64,000 nt of DNA from Solenopsis invicta (lineage: Eukaryota; Arthropoda; Insecta; Hymenoptera; Formicidae): NCBI RefSeq assembly GCF_016802725.1, contig NC_052665.1, forward strand, positions 18,668,501 through 18,732,500, read 5' to 3'. Positions 24,818 to 38,369 of this stretch are shown here, in pieces. The notes beneath the pieces are model-generated. The model had not been told where the DNA came from and ran no database searches. It worked only from the letters and a program-made list of their open reading frames with translations. The number at the start of each line of letters is the position of its first letter. The stretch's first letter is position 1. The translations under genes were made by a program, and so were the position numbers.

Positions 24818-25156
24818 ATTTAATCTAATCGATGAAAAATTCTAAAAAATTGCGTTCAGTAATATTTTCTTGGCGGAGGAACCTATTGAGAATTAAGGAA
24901 TCTCGCTATGTGAAGAACATAGACATAGATTTGGAGACACCTTATGTATACGTATGAGGGGAACCAAGTCGAGATATATATTTACAGAAGAGCGGCGTCT
25001 TATGGACAACCTCGGTATTGTGCCGGTGACTGTTGGCTTATACTTATGTAATGCGAGCCCTCCGTCGATACGAATGGCCTCCACCTATTCTACGACTCGC
25101 TTCTACCGAGCTCTCAGCTGCCGTTGAATAACGCGATTCGACATTGCCGCGGTAAG

Positions 25157-25186
25157 GAACCTCGGACGTATTACGTCCGAGGGTTC
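25157..25186. repeat. GC-rich hairpin
   Basis: Ten-base arms CCTCGGACGT and ACGTCCGAGG with a 3-base loop, extended by GAA/TTC across a one-base bulge. It is stable on paper. No terminator-like or known RNA context surrounds it. Confidence 0.75.
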
Positions 25187-28087
25187 TCAGCTGACGTAAT
25201 CCAGTTGCCGAAGACGAGCGAGAAGTGACGCGATGCGATCCAGCGTTCGTCTGGTCTGTATAAACCTTCTCTGATCTACGACATCTGGTACGACCAGATC
25301 TCTCCGACCACATTGTAATAACACGTACGAAATCGGAAGGCAAGCAGAGCCATGTCGGTGAACAGATATAAATGACCGCCGCTCGAGATGGAGCTCCCCG
25401 AAGTCAATATCGGAAGATGTTGTGTTCCATATGATGCTCTACGAATTGCGCGACCCTTCTCGATATCACTACCGATATCAAACCGACGCTTGTGGCAATT
25501 GTCTCAATTGCGATGTATCATAAAAATAGGACAATTGAACCATTAAATATATGTTTAGTTACCTTTCGATTGAAGCTAGATCAGATATCATGTTTAACAA
25601 TTTATTTTTGTTAAAGAGATATGAAATATGTGATAACGGTCAATTTTTAAGGTTCCAATAAGAAAACTTATTAACTTTCATGATTTATATGTACAACTTT
25701 TTTCCCAAACAAAAATTGCAAAAGAGAGCGAACGGAGAAAGAAGCTGAGAAAGAAGTTGGAAAAATCTCGAGAACATAAACAGTTAGGCGTCCCGTAATA
25801 GCGTTTAAAAGTAGTTGCTAGGTAAAGGTATCACAAATAAAAAATTATCCGCTCGACGAGTGGTTAATAAAATTTATGTAATCGATGAGAAATTACGCTT
25901 CGGGCATATTACCGTGGGGACTACTTTGAGCGTAGGTCAACGGCAAGTCGTTTCGCCTCCGTTAGAAACTCGACAGGAGTCGCTAATGCCTGTAAAATTC
26001 TGGAATTATACGGTCCTTAAGTGCTTCCGCGCGAGTGCAACAAATTTACGGTAATACCCAGCGAAAGTTTCCGCGACGCGTAAAAACTTAGCGCATCTCC
26101 TCATTTAGGACTTGCAAACGAATTTAAGTATATATACGTGCTAGAACGACTACGACGACTAATGCGATTCAAAATTAAAAATGTTAACGAATTTTTACAA
26201 CGCGTCGCGATGTGAAAAAGAAAACTCCAGGGGCCCATTCATAAGTAGCCTGGTCGTAAATGGTGACCCTATTCTTTTTTCGTGCCATTCTTTCTTTTCT
26301 TTCGCTCGATGTTTTCTTTCCACTCCGCATCTTTTTCGCTCGCTTTTTCGAGACCCGTAAAATCGCAAATCCAGCTCGTTGACCCGGTAGATATTGGCTC
26401 GTATTCTCACCTCCATTTAGCGCTACATTTAACGCCGAAAACCTCGCCCGACTCTAGATTTTATCATTCTAATACTACGCGTTCAATATTAATGCGAAAT
26501 GAAAATTGGATGTCGCATCTGACGGTGAATGTGCGACGAGATAGCTGGCAGTTTGATCAAATAATTACAAGCAAAAAGCTTTGCTTCTAGCTTGATAAAT
26601 AGAAAGTCGAGAGGCTATACGAAAATTAATTTAATTCAGAGATTAAAGAATGTGTAAAAATACATTAAAAAATTAAAGATTCTTAGATAGAATTTTACTT
26701 ATTCAAAAACTGTATAGGAATTAAGAGATACAAGATATACAAAAAGTGGATATACAAAAATGTCTCGTCATCTCCAGGTGATATTTTAACAAGAGATTAC
26801 GATGGGTGCACACGTTCTATTCGCTAGGCATCGAAAGAATAAATTCTACCGCTTTTTTTTCCGAATCTCCGATCGAAACCGCGATCGCCTTGAAGTGCAT
26901 TTGGGAGCGAGACAACAGTGGGCGGAAGTTGCATATCGCGGGGATGTTTAATGTGAGAACGTTCGCATCTCGTTTTGAGTTGGGAACGTCGGCAGATGCA
27001 CTTCTTAATTAGTTCCGTCATTTTAAAAAGATGTTAGTAATTAAGTAGAGACGCGCGCATTCTTTTGGCGCGCAATTAAAAAAACGAATTTGATTAATTT
27101 CACGATATGTTTCATATATTTCTTAATTCTATTTAGATATTGTAATTTCCTTCCGTCTCGGGAGATTTTCAAAAGAATATATTAGTACAAAATGTGATAA
27201 TATCTTTTCATGTAGCACTGTTTAGTAATCATTAGGAAATTATTAAGAATGAGAACATTGAGTTCCATTAGTGAACAATGCTGCAGATTGATAATTATCC
27301 CCTGGCATAGTCACTCTTCAATTGTCGAAATTTCAGTGTTGTTGTGAAATTACGCGGAAGCGACAGAAAAGCTTCTGTCGGCAAAAATTGCGTTGTCTCC
27401 CATTAGTGTTGAATGAGTTCTTCATGTTCAGCAATCAATTAAAGCCATTAAATTAAGCCTCTCGAATGAATAGCGGGCGGGAGAACTGCATTTCTTTCGA
27501 TCTCTAATTATCGTGCATTACAGAAAGATGTGCGGGCGCGATGGGGATGTCCATTAATTGGCTGCCGTAGACTCATTAACGCCGAGCTAATTCGAAATAA
27601 CAATTTGCCTATTGTACGACTGACTGCGCAGGTTCTAGCTTGCCGTTACATTATGCAGTTCTGCATTTCTTTTCATTTCCTCGTCGGCAATTTCGCCCGT
27701 GTTCTAAACGTTCGCGCTCGCGCTCGCGTCGCGCGACCGGTAATTCGGTTTTTATCGCGAGTCTACCATCGGAAAAAGTTTTCGTCGCCGGCGAACCGTG
27801 TTCATGAATTTTATTAAGATTATAGTTGATAAGAATACTGTATCCGTTTCAGCTGCGCGGACACGTTAAGGATGCAACGACCGGACATAGATATAGACGT
27901 AGGTGGTATTTACTTTGTTTGGTTCTAGAACATTTAAGATTAAGTATGAAAATCTAGAGTAAACCTGAGGGAAACGAGGCAATATAGTACTTAGCAGAAA
28001 TCAAGAAAAGTTGAATTCCTACGTGGAAAATAGAGTCAGATGTGAAGTAATATCTACTTATTGATGGATTATTATTGTTAAAATGTT

Positions 28088-28143
28088 TTGCAATTGTAGC
28101 AAACGGGTTATAAATTTGCAATTGTAGCAAACGGGTTATAAAC
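28088..28143. repeat. 28-bp tandem duplication
   Basis: Two adjacent copies of a 28-base unit containing TTGCAATTGTAGCAAACGGG, differing only at the last base. Confidence 0.93.
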
Positions 28144-28723
28144 TTGATATAAAAAATTCGAATAGATTTTTTTTAGTATTTTATATATTTTGTATATTAC
28201 TTTATATTTGTATTGGTAAGATATTACAAAATGTACAATTTCAATATTTTGTTATAATACCAATTAGCCATTGCGTTCTTAATGTTTCTTTAAAATATCA
28301 TTGTAATACTTAGTCTCGAATTCATCTCGTCGCCTTATCATTAGAAATTACCTTCTTATTGCCAAAGAGATTCTTACAATACATATTCTCGCGAGTACAA
28401 TAACGCTCTGCAAAGCGAACCGCATTTTGTAACTGATGATTCATATCACCTCAAAAGCGAAATAACTATCCTCCGTTTTGCACACAGTGATCGGCATGGC
28501 ACAGTGATCGCTGGACTTTTTAATCGAATCATTTCGCGACCGCGCACTTTTTCCGTTTAGAACGGATAGCCTTCGGCGTTTTCCCAGAATAAAAGCCACA
28601 TTCCTACACGCAGAATCTATTCCTTTGGAGCGGCCGCACATTTTTGCAATTATTCCTCGCGACCCGTTCATCCTCTCCTCGTTCGTTCAGTGAACGAGTT
28701 TTTCCAGGACAGGAATAGAAAAC

Positions 28724-28760
<37 letters not shown>

Positions 28761-28761
28761 A
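28724..28761. repeat. (GA)n microsatellite
   Basis: A GA dinucleotide run with a few A and G interruptions. Confidence 0.92.
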
Positions 28762-29189
28762 GCTTGTTCTTGTATCGACCTGCTCGTGATAATTAATAAT
28801 TCGTGTCCGGTGTTTGAGTGAACGCTCTGCGCTCGAAGAACTCGAAGCGTCGCATTGCGAGAACGACGCTCGGGGCGAAGATAACGTGAGATAGGCAGGA
28901 ATCATTTATTAACTTTAGAATACGTACCCTCGGGCGCGAAAGAATATATGCAATATATATGTCCTGGGAAATGTCGTTTCTTTCATCAATGCATTTTGAT
29001 TGATGGAGATGAGATTATGTCTTAATAAGAATATCAAGACGCACTAAAAATTTGCGAATGAGCATTAAATGAGCTAATGGAATTGCAAATTGAAAAATGA
29101 GGAATAAGATATATTATATGAAATTAATTTTCACACAAAAAGTAACGCTTAAAAAATTATAATTTACGTTTGAATAAATACAAGAAACT

Positions 29190-29228
29190 TATTTATTATG
29201 TATTTTTTCTTATTATTTTCAGGTAAAA
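29190..29228 (+). promoter_or_regulatory. Weaker candidate ratchet splice site
   Basis: A long T-rich tract ends TTTTCAG at 29222 and is followed directly by GTAAAA (29223-29228). The acceptor half is excellent. The donor half lacks the G at position +5 that recursive sites usually keep. A second acceptor-like TTTTTCAG ends at 29270, and no donor follows. It is on the same strand as the stronger site at 17280, about 12 kb downstream. That spacing suits successive ratchet points, but AT-rich DNA makes T-rich acceptors by chance. Confidence 0.25.
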
Positions 29229-29300
29229 TGTACAAATGTATATCTACCAAGCTTATTTTAATTTTTCAGCGAGTTGCAAAATACTTGGAAAAGTGCTTGA

Positions 29301-31240
29301 AAATTTCAAACATTCGAGTCCTCTCTCGCGATACATTTAATGCAAATAGTGAGATTTGAAGGAAACATCGAATACGAATATCGATACCCCCTCGCGCGCG
29401 ACACTTGCATTCCTCTCGCGATGCATGCGCCTGCATAGGGACGAGAAAGGACGCAGGCGGAGCGCGCCGTCGCGTATTCGCGCAGATTTATAACCCGACG
29501 AGCAAGCAAGCGAGCAAGCAAGCGAGCGAGCAGAAGGTGTCGTCTGGGAATGAGTAATGATACATTCGCCCGCATGCGAGGCGTTTCGAGATCGCCGGAT
29601 ATGCCGCCGCGATCCCGAAACCGCAGAGCCGAGCGGTAGTTCTGAACGGGAACAGAACGTCGCTCGCCGCGCGTATCTTCCATCGAGTTGCGCCGGAGTC
29701 CTCCTTGAGTTCTTAGCGCTTGATGCAGATGCGGGTCGTCGTGTGCACTTTGTCGTTCTCGTTCCTGTCCTGTTGTTTCGCTGGATTATCTACGACTCTT
29801 CGGGGGCATCCAGTTGCTTAACACGATATACGGCTAACTATACTGATAAAGAGCGCTCGGCTGTCGCTCGCTCTGATCAAGAAGAGATTAATGATAAAAA
29901 TACTTCCAAGAGAAAATATACTTTTCTCGTCTTCTAAAATGAGCTAACAAACTTCATGAGAAATGCTTCAACGGCGCATCTTCCAAGAAATACAGTATTG
30001 CTTTTTTAATCTCGATTATGAAGAATTTTATGAAAATTCATCTAAAACTTTCTTGTTTTAAGTTCTTTTTTTTTTACTTTTATGTGTATTACATCCATCG
30101 CTTTGAAATCGCTAACCTTAGTATTATTTTTCGACGTTCGGGGCATTAATAGAATTTATAACAACTTCGAAGATGTCGGCGAATAGACTTCGCGAGAGTC
30201 TTTTCGTGTAGCCGACAGTCGACTTGAAAGTTGATGCGCCGGTCACGATCGGAACGAGATTCGTGCAAGTGGAGAACTACTCTGAAAGAGGAACGGGTGC
30301 CGATGAAAGGGGTGGCAAAGGCCGTGAGCTAGAAGCGAAACTGCGCAAACGGCGCTACGGGCGGCGTTAGCAAGGCGAGGAAGGAAGCGCTTTATTTCAC
30401 TAACAAAAACTTCAAGTGCCCGGGGAATGAAACTTTTTCTCGGAGCTGCTTTGTATCGTTCGCCGGACGTGAAGATGTTCTGGCAGTACAGTGCGAATTC
30501 CTTTACAATGAAAATTCGCAGTTTGACAAAGAATATCTTACAAGTAACAAGTGTCGAAGCGGAGAACGCTGCTTTAATTGACACGCGAGCGAGAGCTTTT
30601 CAGTCTGAAGAAATAAATTTTCTAACTAGTGACAAAAAAAGCATTTAATAGTAAAGATACGCTAAATAATAGAATAAAAGACGGTTTAATAATAATGGTT
30701 CTATTTGAGCGAGCGCACACATCGCACCTATTCCATCGTCGTATATTTACTTACAAGTCCATGTTTGGACTAAGAGCTTATACAACAATATCGTTAGCAA
30801 TCTCCCGAGAATCGCAGTAACAATGTGCTCAATTTTTCGGGCGCCGTTCGAGGGTGCGATTCGATTTCGAACGAACTCAATGCTCGGGGCCCGTCGTGCG
30901 TCGCGCCCTTCATGCAAAGAATCCCCGACGACGCCTAAGGGCGCCCTCGCCAGATGTCTGGATGTACGCTCCGGCGAATTTTCCGGCGAAAACGTCGTGG
31001 AAACGAAGCTACGCCGAAGTAAATACACGTATATATACACGCGCACAACGAATGTGCGGCGGACAAAAGCGAGACAATTTCGAGCGACTGCGAGCGTGAA
31101 AAGGTCCGGGTAAATACTGAGGATTGTTCCCTCGTCAAACCGCATGAATAAATAATAATGCGTCCGCACGGAGGGCTGACGCCCTCCGTCGGTCTCTCTG
31201 CACGACTATCGTCTCCCGTGGTGGATGGGAAAATATAAAT
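29301..31240. other. CpG-rich block without a gene
   Basis: CpG is dense at about 29370-29760, 30180-30430 and 30830-31190. Frames of 113-140 codons on the minus strand are matched by plus-strand frames of 96-126 codons in the same places. A short GCAAGCAAGCGA-type repeat lies at 29503-29532. A GC hairpin lies at 31168-31189, with arms ACGGAGGGC/GCCCTCCGT and loop TGAC. Confidence 0.6.
31168..31189. repeat. GC-rich hairpin with tetraloop
   Basis: Perfect nine-base arms ACGGAGGGC and GCCCTCCGT around TGAC. No downstream T run or known RNA family context. Confidence 0.8.
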
Positions 31241-34200
31241 ATTTCTATTAAATCCTCCTTAAAATGATCCGCGGTCCCATTCAGGCGGTATGTGAATAGT
31301 CCTCGAGGAACCTGTTCTTCTCGCTCAATCCGTTAGTGCTACAATGCTGGTGTGTGCTGTGATGTTCCACGTACTTCCTTTTACGAATCCTTTCACGAAT
31401 GTAGAATCTTTTTTTCCTTAATAATATTGCTGGTAATTTTTAGTTAAATGCTATCTTTCCCAGGAAATAAGATTTTTTAGGAAAATTTCAAGTTTCAAAT
31501 TTCAAGTAATGAAGTTTTTATTTAAAAAAAAGAGAGAAAAAGAAGAGAAAGAACAAAATATAAATTTATATAATTTTAACACACACACATTTAATAAACG
31601 TGCGCGCGCAGGAAAAGATAATTTATGTATTACCTATACTTTGTCATCGTATAAATTATCCGAGTATCTTCCAGTATAAGATACCGACGCAATAAATACT
31701 TCCTTTTTTAAATCGCGTTAAGATTTGCATATAATGCACGACGAGGCACGTAATACAAACGTATCAGACGAGTAATTAAAAGAATTTCGAACAATGTCGG
31801 CAAAATTCGCATGCGTTGGGTCGGCTTTAACTCATGCAAATTTAAGTCGCGTTTAAATTTTAAATCAAGTCATTAATAAATTATTCGCGCCGTGTGCGTC
31901 GGTGTTCGCGTAATTGTGTGGACAAATTGCGTACCATGGAAAAAAAAAGATCTTAACAGCACATCCAAGCCTGTTGAATTTGAAGGAGATAAAACTCGCC
32001 ACGGAGCGTATTGCAAACGCTCTTGTACGAGCGAATGTATTCGTACTGACGTATGAAGGATAGGATTTTTCCCTAGATAGAATCGTATCTTTCTTGACAG
32101 TTGATCTTGTATTAGAAAAGAGAAATGTCTATAATATTTTCTTTCTTATTTTTTTCTAATTATGCTTTCTGTGAAACTCATTCTTCGCATTGCAATTTTT
32201 TTTTTCGTGACGATAAGACATGTTTTTCGCAATCGATTTGTATCTAAGAGGTTCACAGCTAACAAATCAATACATCAATTGCTTTTACTTGATGCGATGT
32301 CACAGAGGCGACACATAAAATGGTAGCAAGGACATCAGGGTCGTCATGGTGGCTAAACGGTTCATGTTCGCTTCGGTGTTGAAAGGGTTGAGCTCAAGTC
32401 TGTCAGAGGAAGAGAGAGAGGCGGGGAGGGAAGAGGGAAAGAGAGAGAGAGGAGCAAGCCAAGACGTGCTGGGCACAATAAACGCCTCGTCGAGCAGGTT
32501 CACCTATTACGCCAGATAGCTAACCTTCGTTTAATGCACTTCCGCCGAGCGCGAAGTTCTCCGACCGGTTATTTGTATGCACGATGCAGCCTTTCCTCTG
32601 ATCCTCTGATCCTGCCCTCTTCACCGCGTCTTCTTTGACGGAAGAGGTCCGTCTTGCCGTTTCCTCGGTTTACACCGCTGACTTCCTTGAACGTCTTGAA
32701 GATGCTTCTTTGAGCGCCGTAAGCCGCCTTCCGATTTGCCAATAATCGCAGAGTTTGAGTTGCAGATTGCGATGCAATGAGTAATGTTCAATATTAATTA
32801 TCAAGCGACTCTTAATTTTGCGTACTGCTTATTGAAAAATCTTGTATGTTATGGTCACAAGATAATAATCAATTTTATTATCTGTTTTATTGGTTACGAT
32901 AAACGTTGTCAAGCGAATTAAGTTAAGAGAACAGATTTATATTATTAAATTATTCAAAAGTTATAGAGTTATCAAATTTCAAATAGAGAAATGCGGTTTT
33001 TGATTTTCAAAATTGATACTACATATAAGTAATTTGTATTATAATTTATATTATATATAACAAGTTTTTGCGATATAAATAGATCATTATTTTATTTACT
33101 TAAAGTTTTAAAATGTTATGCTATTATAGTAATTATATTAATCTCTCTCTTTCTCTCTCTCTATTAATTTATGATTCTTACAAGGAACAATTTTGCGGAA
33201 ACAATTAGCATTTCTTTTTCCTTCAATCCAGAGTTAACATCATGCGGTTCGATATTGAACATTTAATAGTAGCGATAAGCTTTCAAGCTAACAGGATGAA
33301 TAGTGTAGATAAGTACAGTGTAATAGCGTAGGAGGAAGAAATCCGCCATCACTCCGAGTCGCTTTAATATTCTTTTGCCGATAGCGATGGCGTTTCCTTT
33401 TCTTATGCTCGCTCGATCTCATCATCTAATCGGGCGTCCAGCTTCTTTGACGGAGAATTTCTCTGACAGTGACTCTTGTCTCCCCTCCCCCCCTCTCTTT
33501 CTCTCTCTTTCACTATTTCCCTTCTTCTGTCTTCTCGTAGCCTTCGTTCACGCGCATCCGTGAGTCGCCGCTTTCTTTGAGAGCTCTGTTACTATCCGCT
33601 ATCTCATAAGAAGGTTTATATTTCAAGGACTCTTCTTACTCATGAGGAATCGCTTTTTAACAGATTGTCGATTTGGACCCGATCGTATTCCGTAGCAATG
33701 AACACAGCTTTCCGCGCGCTGCTCGTCTTGCTGTGATTAGCGGCACGCTATCCAATTCTCCTAAACACTAAAACGGATCGTTAGAAAGAATTTTCTGCTT
33801 ACTCAACCTTTTCACTACGCCATTTTAACCCTTTTCATGCTGCCGATACTTCCTTTCCTTTCACATTTGTACAAAGGACTACTAGCGCACATTTCGAATC
33901 GAATAAAAGTGACGGTTCTTTCGATCGGAGTCACATTTTGTCACGTTTGGCATACAATATTACATATGAATATTACAGCAATAAAGTTACAAATTTTTAA
34001 TTAAGGCACGGGGCCCGTATATTTTTAGCACATCTTAGACATTATAAGAGAGATCGTTCCGAGGAGATCGACTTTTATACTATCGCATTTACGAGGAAAT
34101 GACTGAGTGCTTCCCGCTACACTGCAGCCGATGTAGTGCATTTTCCATCGTACCGAGGTAATATCGTACGACCGTAATCTCACAGATACGCGATCATGTA

Positions 34201-35999
34201 AAAATATTTGGCCGTGTGTAGCATGGGAGATTGCCCTCCGGGGGAAATAGCCAGCTCTGATTTTTATATACTTTACTTCGGAGCAATATATAAATTTAAA
34301 GCGAAAATCGGTTCTATGCGATAGATTTTAGTTTCTTCTATGTATGCATAATATGAAACACGATCGCTCTTGTAAATTACACATCCTGGCGAACGGGATT
34401 TCATGGAACTTACGTTTCTCTTTGCTGAATGAAGGAAGTAGTTGCTTATCATGGATTCTAAACTTTTATTGAAATAAGATCTATTTTTCAAGTAATCTTA
34501 AAAATAAGTTTCTTCATAATATTTATGTTCTTGAAGTTTAATTTTTAAGCAGAAGACTCTTTTAGTCTTTTAGATTCTACTTTAATCTTCAAATCTTCAA
34601 TTACACGCGTTCATTATTTTTCCAATACTGTTTCCAACTTAAAATATATTTAAGGACATATTTAGCAATACGATTCAATAATTACTCAACAATTACAATT
34701 ATTTACGACATGCTTAAAAGGGACCAAAGTGCTTTTCATAAAATTTACAAGAAGTAGAAAGTTTGTCGCCTCAGGTTCGTAAATGCTCAATTTAAAGCCA
34801 TTGACTACTATCAAAGCAAGGAAACTTTTGAAGGGATTTTGTAAGAATAAATTGGTTAATTTTAAAGTTACTGTCATTTTCGCACCATATAACTGTCAGG
34901 AATCTTACCTTAATGATGAGATAATTGTTTATTCAACATATCTTGAAAATATCTGGAATAAGACAAGCTGTCAATGATTTTTTGTCAGTTTGCTATGCGT
35001 GTAATATTTATTGTAATAATAATAATTTTTGAGTCTTTTAATAATTTTGTACATTAAAAAATTAAATTATATGAAAACAGCAAAGAAAAAGTCTCTTCCG
35101 GCGAAATATTTAATATCTTTTAACATTACGTATTCCTCATGTAATTCTAAAAAGGATGCAATAATCTACTCACAGAAACGCGAGATATTTTCATTTCTGA
35201 TGCATTTTTCTGCGTCTGTGTTATATTTTAATTTTCTGTTTGCAAACTTTATTTTAAAAAAATTGTTTTTAACGATGATAGAAAATAATAGCTGTTAATT
35301 AGAAAGACATATGCTGAGACATTTTTCTCGTATTAGTGGAGATTTTGAAATATTAGAAAATTTTAGTTAGAGTTATGAAGCAATTAAATCATGTCAATTT
35401 ACTGCTTCAAAATTGCGCTGCATTTACATAATTGAATGATTAAACTACTCTCGTCGCATATTCCTGTATAATTTTGTAGATTAATCGATTTTGCATAAGA
35501 ACGTTCATTTGTCACTGGTTTGGTGTTCCACAATGTCCGTTCTGTCATTGGTAACATCCTTTTGAACGAGCTCGTGCGTCAGACTTGAATTTCTAAAATC
35601 TTGTTAAATCTCTTCTCGTTTTCTGCAAGGACTTTTCTATGTGAACGATCAGCCTTTTTATTCTTTGTCCGTTAGTTTGTGCTCCTAATTTAACTTTACT
35701 TCTGCATAGCGATCGTCTTTTCTCGTGTCATCCTCAATAATTGTCTACGGTTTTTCTTTCTATATTTATTACTCTAAATTTTATATATTCATAATTTTAA
35801 CAACTAAAATTCTTTCTAAAATTTCTTGTTTATTTTATAGCATTTTAATTTTTTTTATAACTTACTTTTTTATTATTTTTTTTTAAATACATAGTTCTAA
35901 AAAACATCCATTTTTTTCAATAAGTGTAACAAATCTAGTCTAAAAGCTGTTTTCTATCTCTCTTTATCTACCGACTGCCGTTATTCACGGGCAAGTCGA
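31241..35999. other. AT-rich non-coding stretch
   Basis: Open frames stay below 90 codons. GA-rich sequence lies at about 32408-32454 and CT-rich sequence at about 33142-33162 and 33480-33515. A strong acceptor-like word ends CCAG at about 33231, with no matching donor downstream. I see no element boundaries. Confidence 0.65.
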
Positions 36000-36433
36000 T
36001 TGTTTTTAATCGTTCGCATGATCGTGGTTCGATCGATTTCGATATCTCGTCCGGTACTTCGGTGATCCTGGAATTATGGACCGAAGATTAACGCGAGTGA
36101 TGTTAGCGCACCTGCTCCCCAATCCTCGTGCATGTGCCGATGTTTGCGGAACGCACATGTACGCGCGCGTGCGAGTACTTATGCCACGATTCTGGAATAC
36201 GCACGGAATGTGTTGGAAATGCAGGTTTGAGAAGTAACGCGTTACTTATAACGCTGTTATCGTTGCAATTACTTTTATAACGGACTGATAACAATGTTCC
36301 TTATTTAATAATTGTAACAGTAATGAATTTAACAGTCATTTTTATTGTTACTTTTTATTTTGAACTTATTTTCATTGTATATATACAGTATGTGTGTTCA
36401 ATCTTCAGTTTTTGGATACCCCTTTATAGTTCG

Positions 36434-36501
36434 TTATGTTTAAAACTTTATGTTTAAATATAATTTTATGTTTAAATAAAACGTTATGTTTAAATATAAT
36501 T
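36434..36501. repeat. Degenerate 18-bp tandem repeat, four units
   Basis: Units begin TTATGTTTAAA and start at 36434, 36448, 36466 and 36484. The last three are 18 bases long and nearly alike; the first is 14 bases. Confidence 0.85.
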
Positions 36502-38319
36502 TAATTTTCCTGTGGAAATAATATATTGATTGACTCGTATAGATCTTATGACATCCGCGGCTACATTTGATTTTTCATTTATCTTAAGATAGAAATAAAA
36601 AAATGTTATTTTTATGGAAAAAAATGAGAAGTAAATTTTATATTGATAATATATAACGATATATAATCAATAGTATTTGTAGAAATTTTATTTGGTCCAC
36701 ATCTATTATTTATTGTTGATTTTTATTAAACGATGATATGCGCGAGCATGTTTACGAGTGTTTGAAAGAATAGATGGGAGAAATTGGGCGGAACCAGTCA
36801 TTAAATGTGGGAGTCAACTTTAGCCACGATTCCAAATTTCCCGCCTCGTACCGTTTTAGCATTATAACGTACGAGAAAAGTAGAAGAAAAGAGCAAGGGA
36901 GCGTCGATTAAAATTTCTGCACTAGCTGATGCATAATTCGTGGAGAAGCGACGGCGCGTTTCGAAGTGCACACTCCTATACCCACCGTTGCAACGACTTA
37001 CGTCGTCGACTTGCACGAGCCCGGGCTCCCTCGCGCGCTTGCGCCTTTAAAATAATATTTTACCGGGATTATTGTCGATGGGGGAAATGGTAAAACAGCT
37101 TACGTCTCGCACTTGAGCGGGCAGAGGCATTATGCAAACCGAGTTCACCCCTCGCTTTCCATCACTCTCCCTTCACCCCTCCATCCTCAGGATCACGGAG
37201 GCGATTTTAGCTCTCGTTCTCGCTCTTCGCGCTCTATCCTCCATCCTTTTTCGTATTCGTCCTTCTTCCGACTCTCCCTGTCTCGTATTCTGGACTCTGC
37301 GCATCCCGTAAATCCTTCCGCTCGCGTCTTTCGCCCGATGAGGTACCTCGTTAGATGAGGAAATTCACCCCTGGGGTAAAACTAGGGGAAAACAGCACGC
37401 TTGCGATTTTGTATGCGCGTCTTTCTGGATGCCATGACAAATAGCTATTAAATTTCTGGAGCAATCACATCAAACTATGATATTAGAAATACAAAAGAGA
37501 TGTAATATATAATATATAAAATAAAAGTAAATTTTTTTTGTTTATATATTTTATAATATGGCATTTGATTGAATTTAATACTTATTTATACCGATTATAA
37601 GTATCCGAGAGTAATATCGATAATTTCAATTTTGTGGTCACGAGATTACATCACAGTCTTGAAAAATACTTTCGCAATTTTCTGACATATCCAGGTAGTT
37701 ATCTGGGGATTTCCAGGCAACTATACTAGATCCGTCCATTGACTCTCGTGATCTTTCGTCAGGACCGGTCCCTGCCAATCCGAGGATTTCACTCGTATTC
37801 TCGCGACAGCTACGTAACGATGCTCCTCGTTAGAAAAGAAGCTAACCGTCATGGCGTTCGCCCAGAACGAGGTGCTGTCGTCATGGTTACCGGAAATCCG
37901 TGATGCAGGGAGCAGGTGCTTTCAAGTTATGATTCGACGTGTCGGCAATATACATACAGGGCAGCACATGATTCTTCGATTCGAATTTCAAGTCAATGTG
38001 TTTTCATAAAATTTCTAGCGTGATTTGATCACGGAGATATTGCATAACGAAAATTTAGAAGGGTAGAACTAAATTTAGAGTTGACATTTAAATTTGACAT
38101 AAATACAATGAAATTTAAACTTTAATTCTAAAGTACATTTTTAAAGTGTTAACAAATTTATTTCACGATTTTTAGCCAAATAAAAAACATTCTTTAGCCT
38201 TTTCCTTAACTGAGATAAATTGTAGAGTAAGGATTGAGTTAAAAAATTAGCTTATTGTTAACTTTAAACTTTAACACAAGAAATTATAGGAAAAAAGTTA
38301 TAAATAACAGAGAAAGATA

Positions 38320-38369
38320 CCTAAAATATTTTTAAGTCAGTTTTCCTAAAATATTTTTAAGTCATTTTT
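38320..38369. repeat. 25-bp tandem duplication
   Basis: Two adjacent copies of a unit starting CCTAAAATATTTTTAAGTCA, differing near the end. Confidence 0.88.

Larger units (their letters stand above)
24001..29160. other. Mosaic non-coding stretch
   Basis: AT-rich DNA carries moderate-GC blocks at about 24370-24600, 25010-25350, 26250-26460, 27530-27790 and 28440-28890. Open frames stay at or below 102 codons. It contains an imperfect inverted repeat (24765-24817), a GC hairpin (25157-25186), a 28-bp duplication (28088-28143) and a GA tract (28724-28761). No gene or RNA was recognised. Confidence 0.6.

Noticed and set aside
36232..36247. 16-bp palindrome centred on ACGCGT
   Set aside because: Too short to be notable alone in 64 kb, with no element or array around it.
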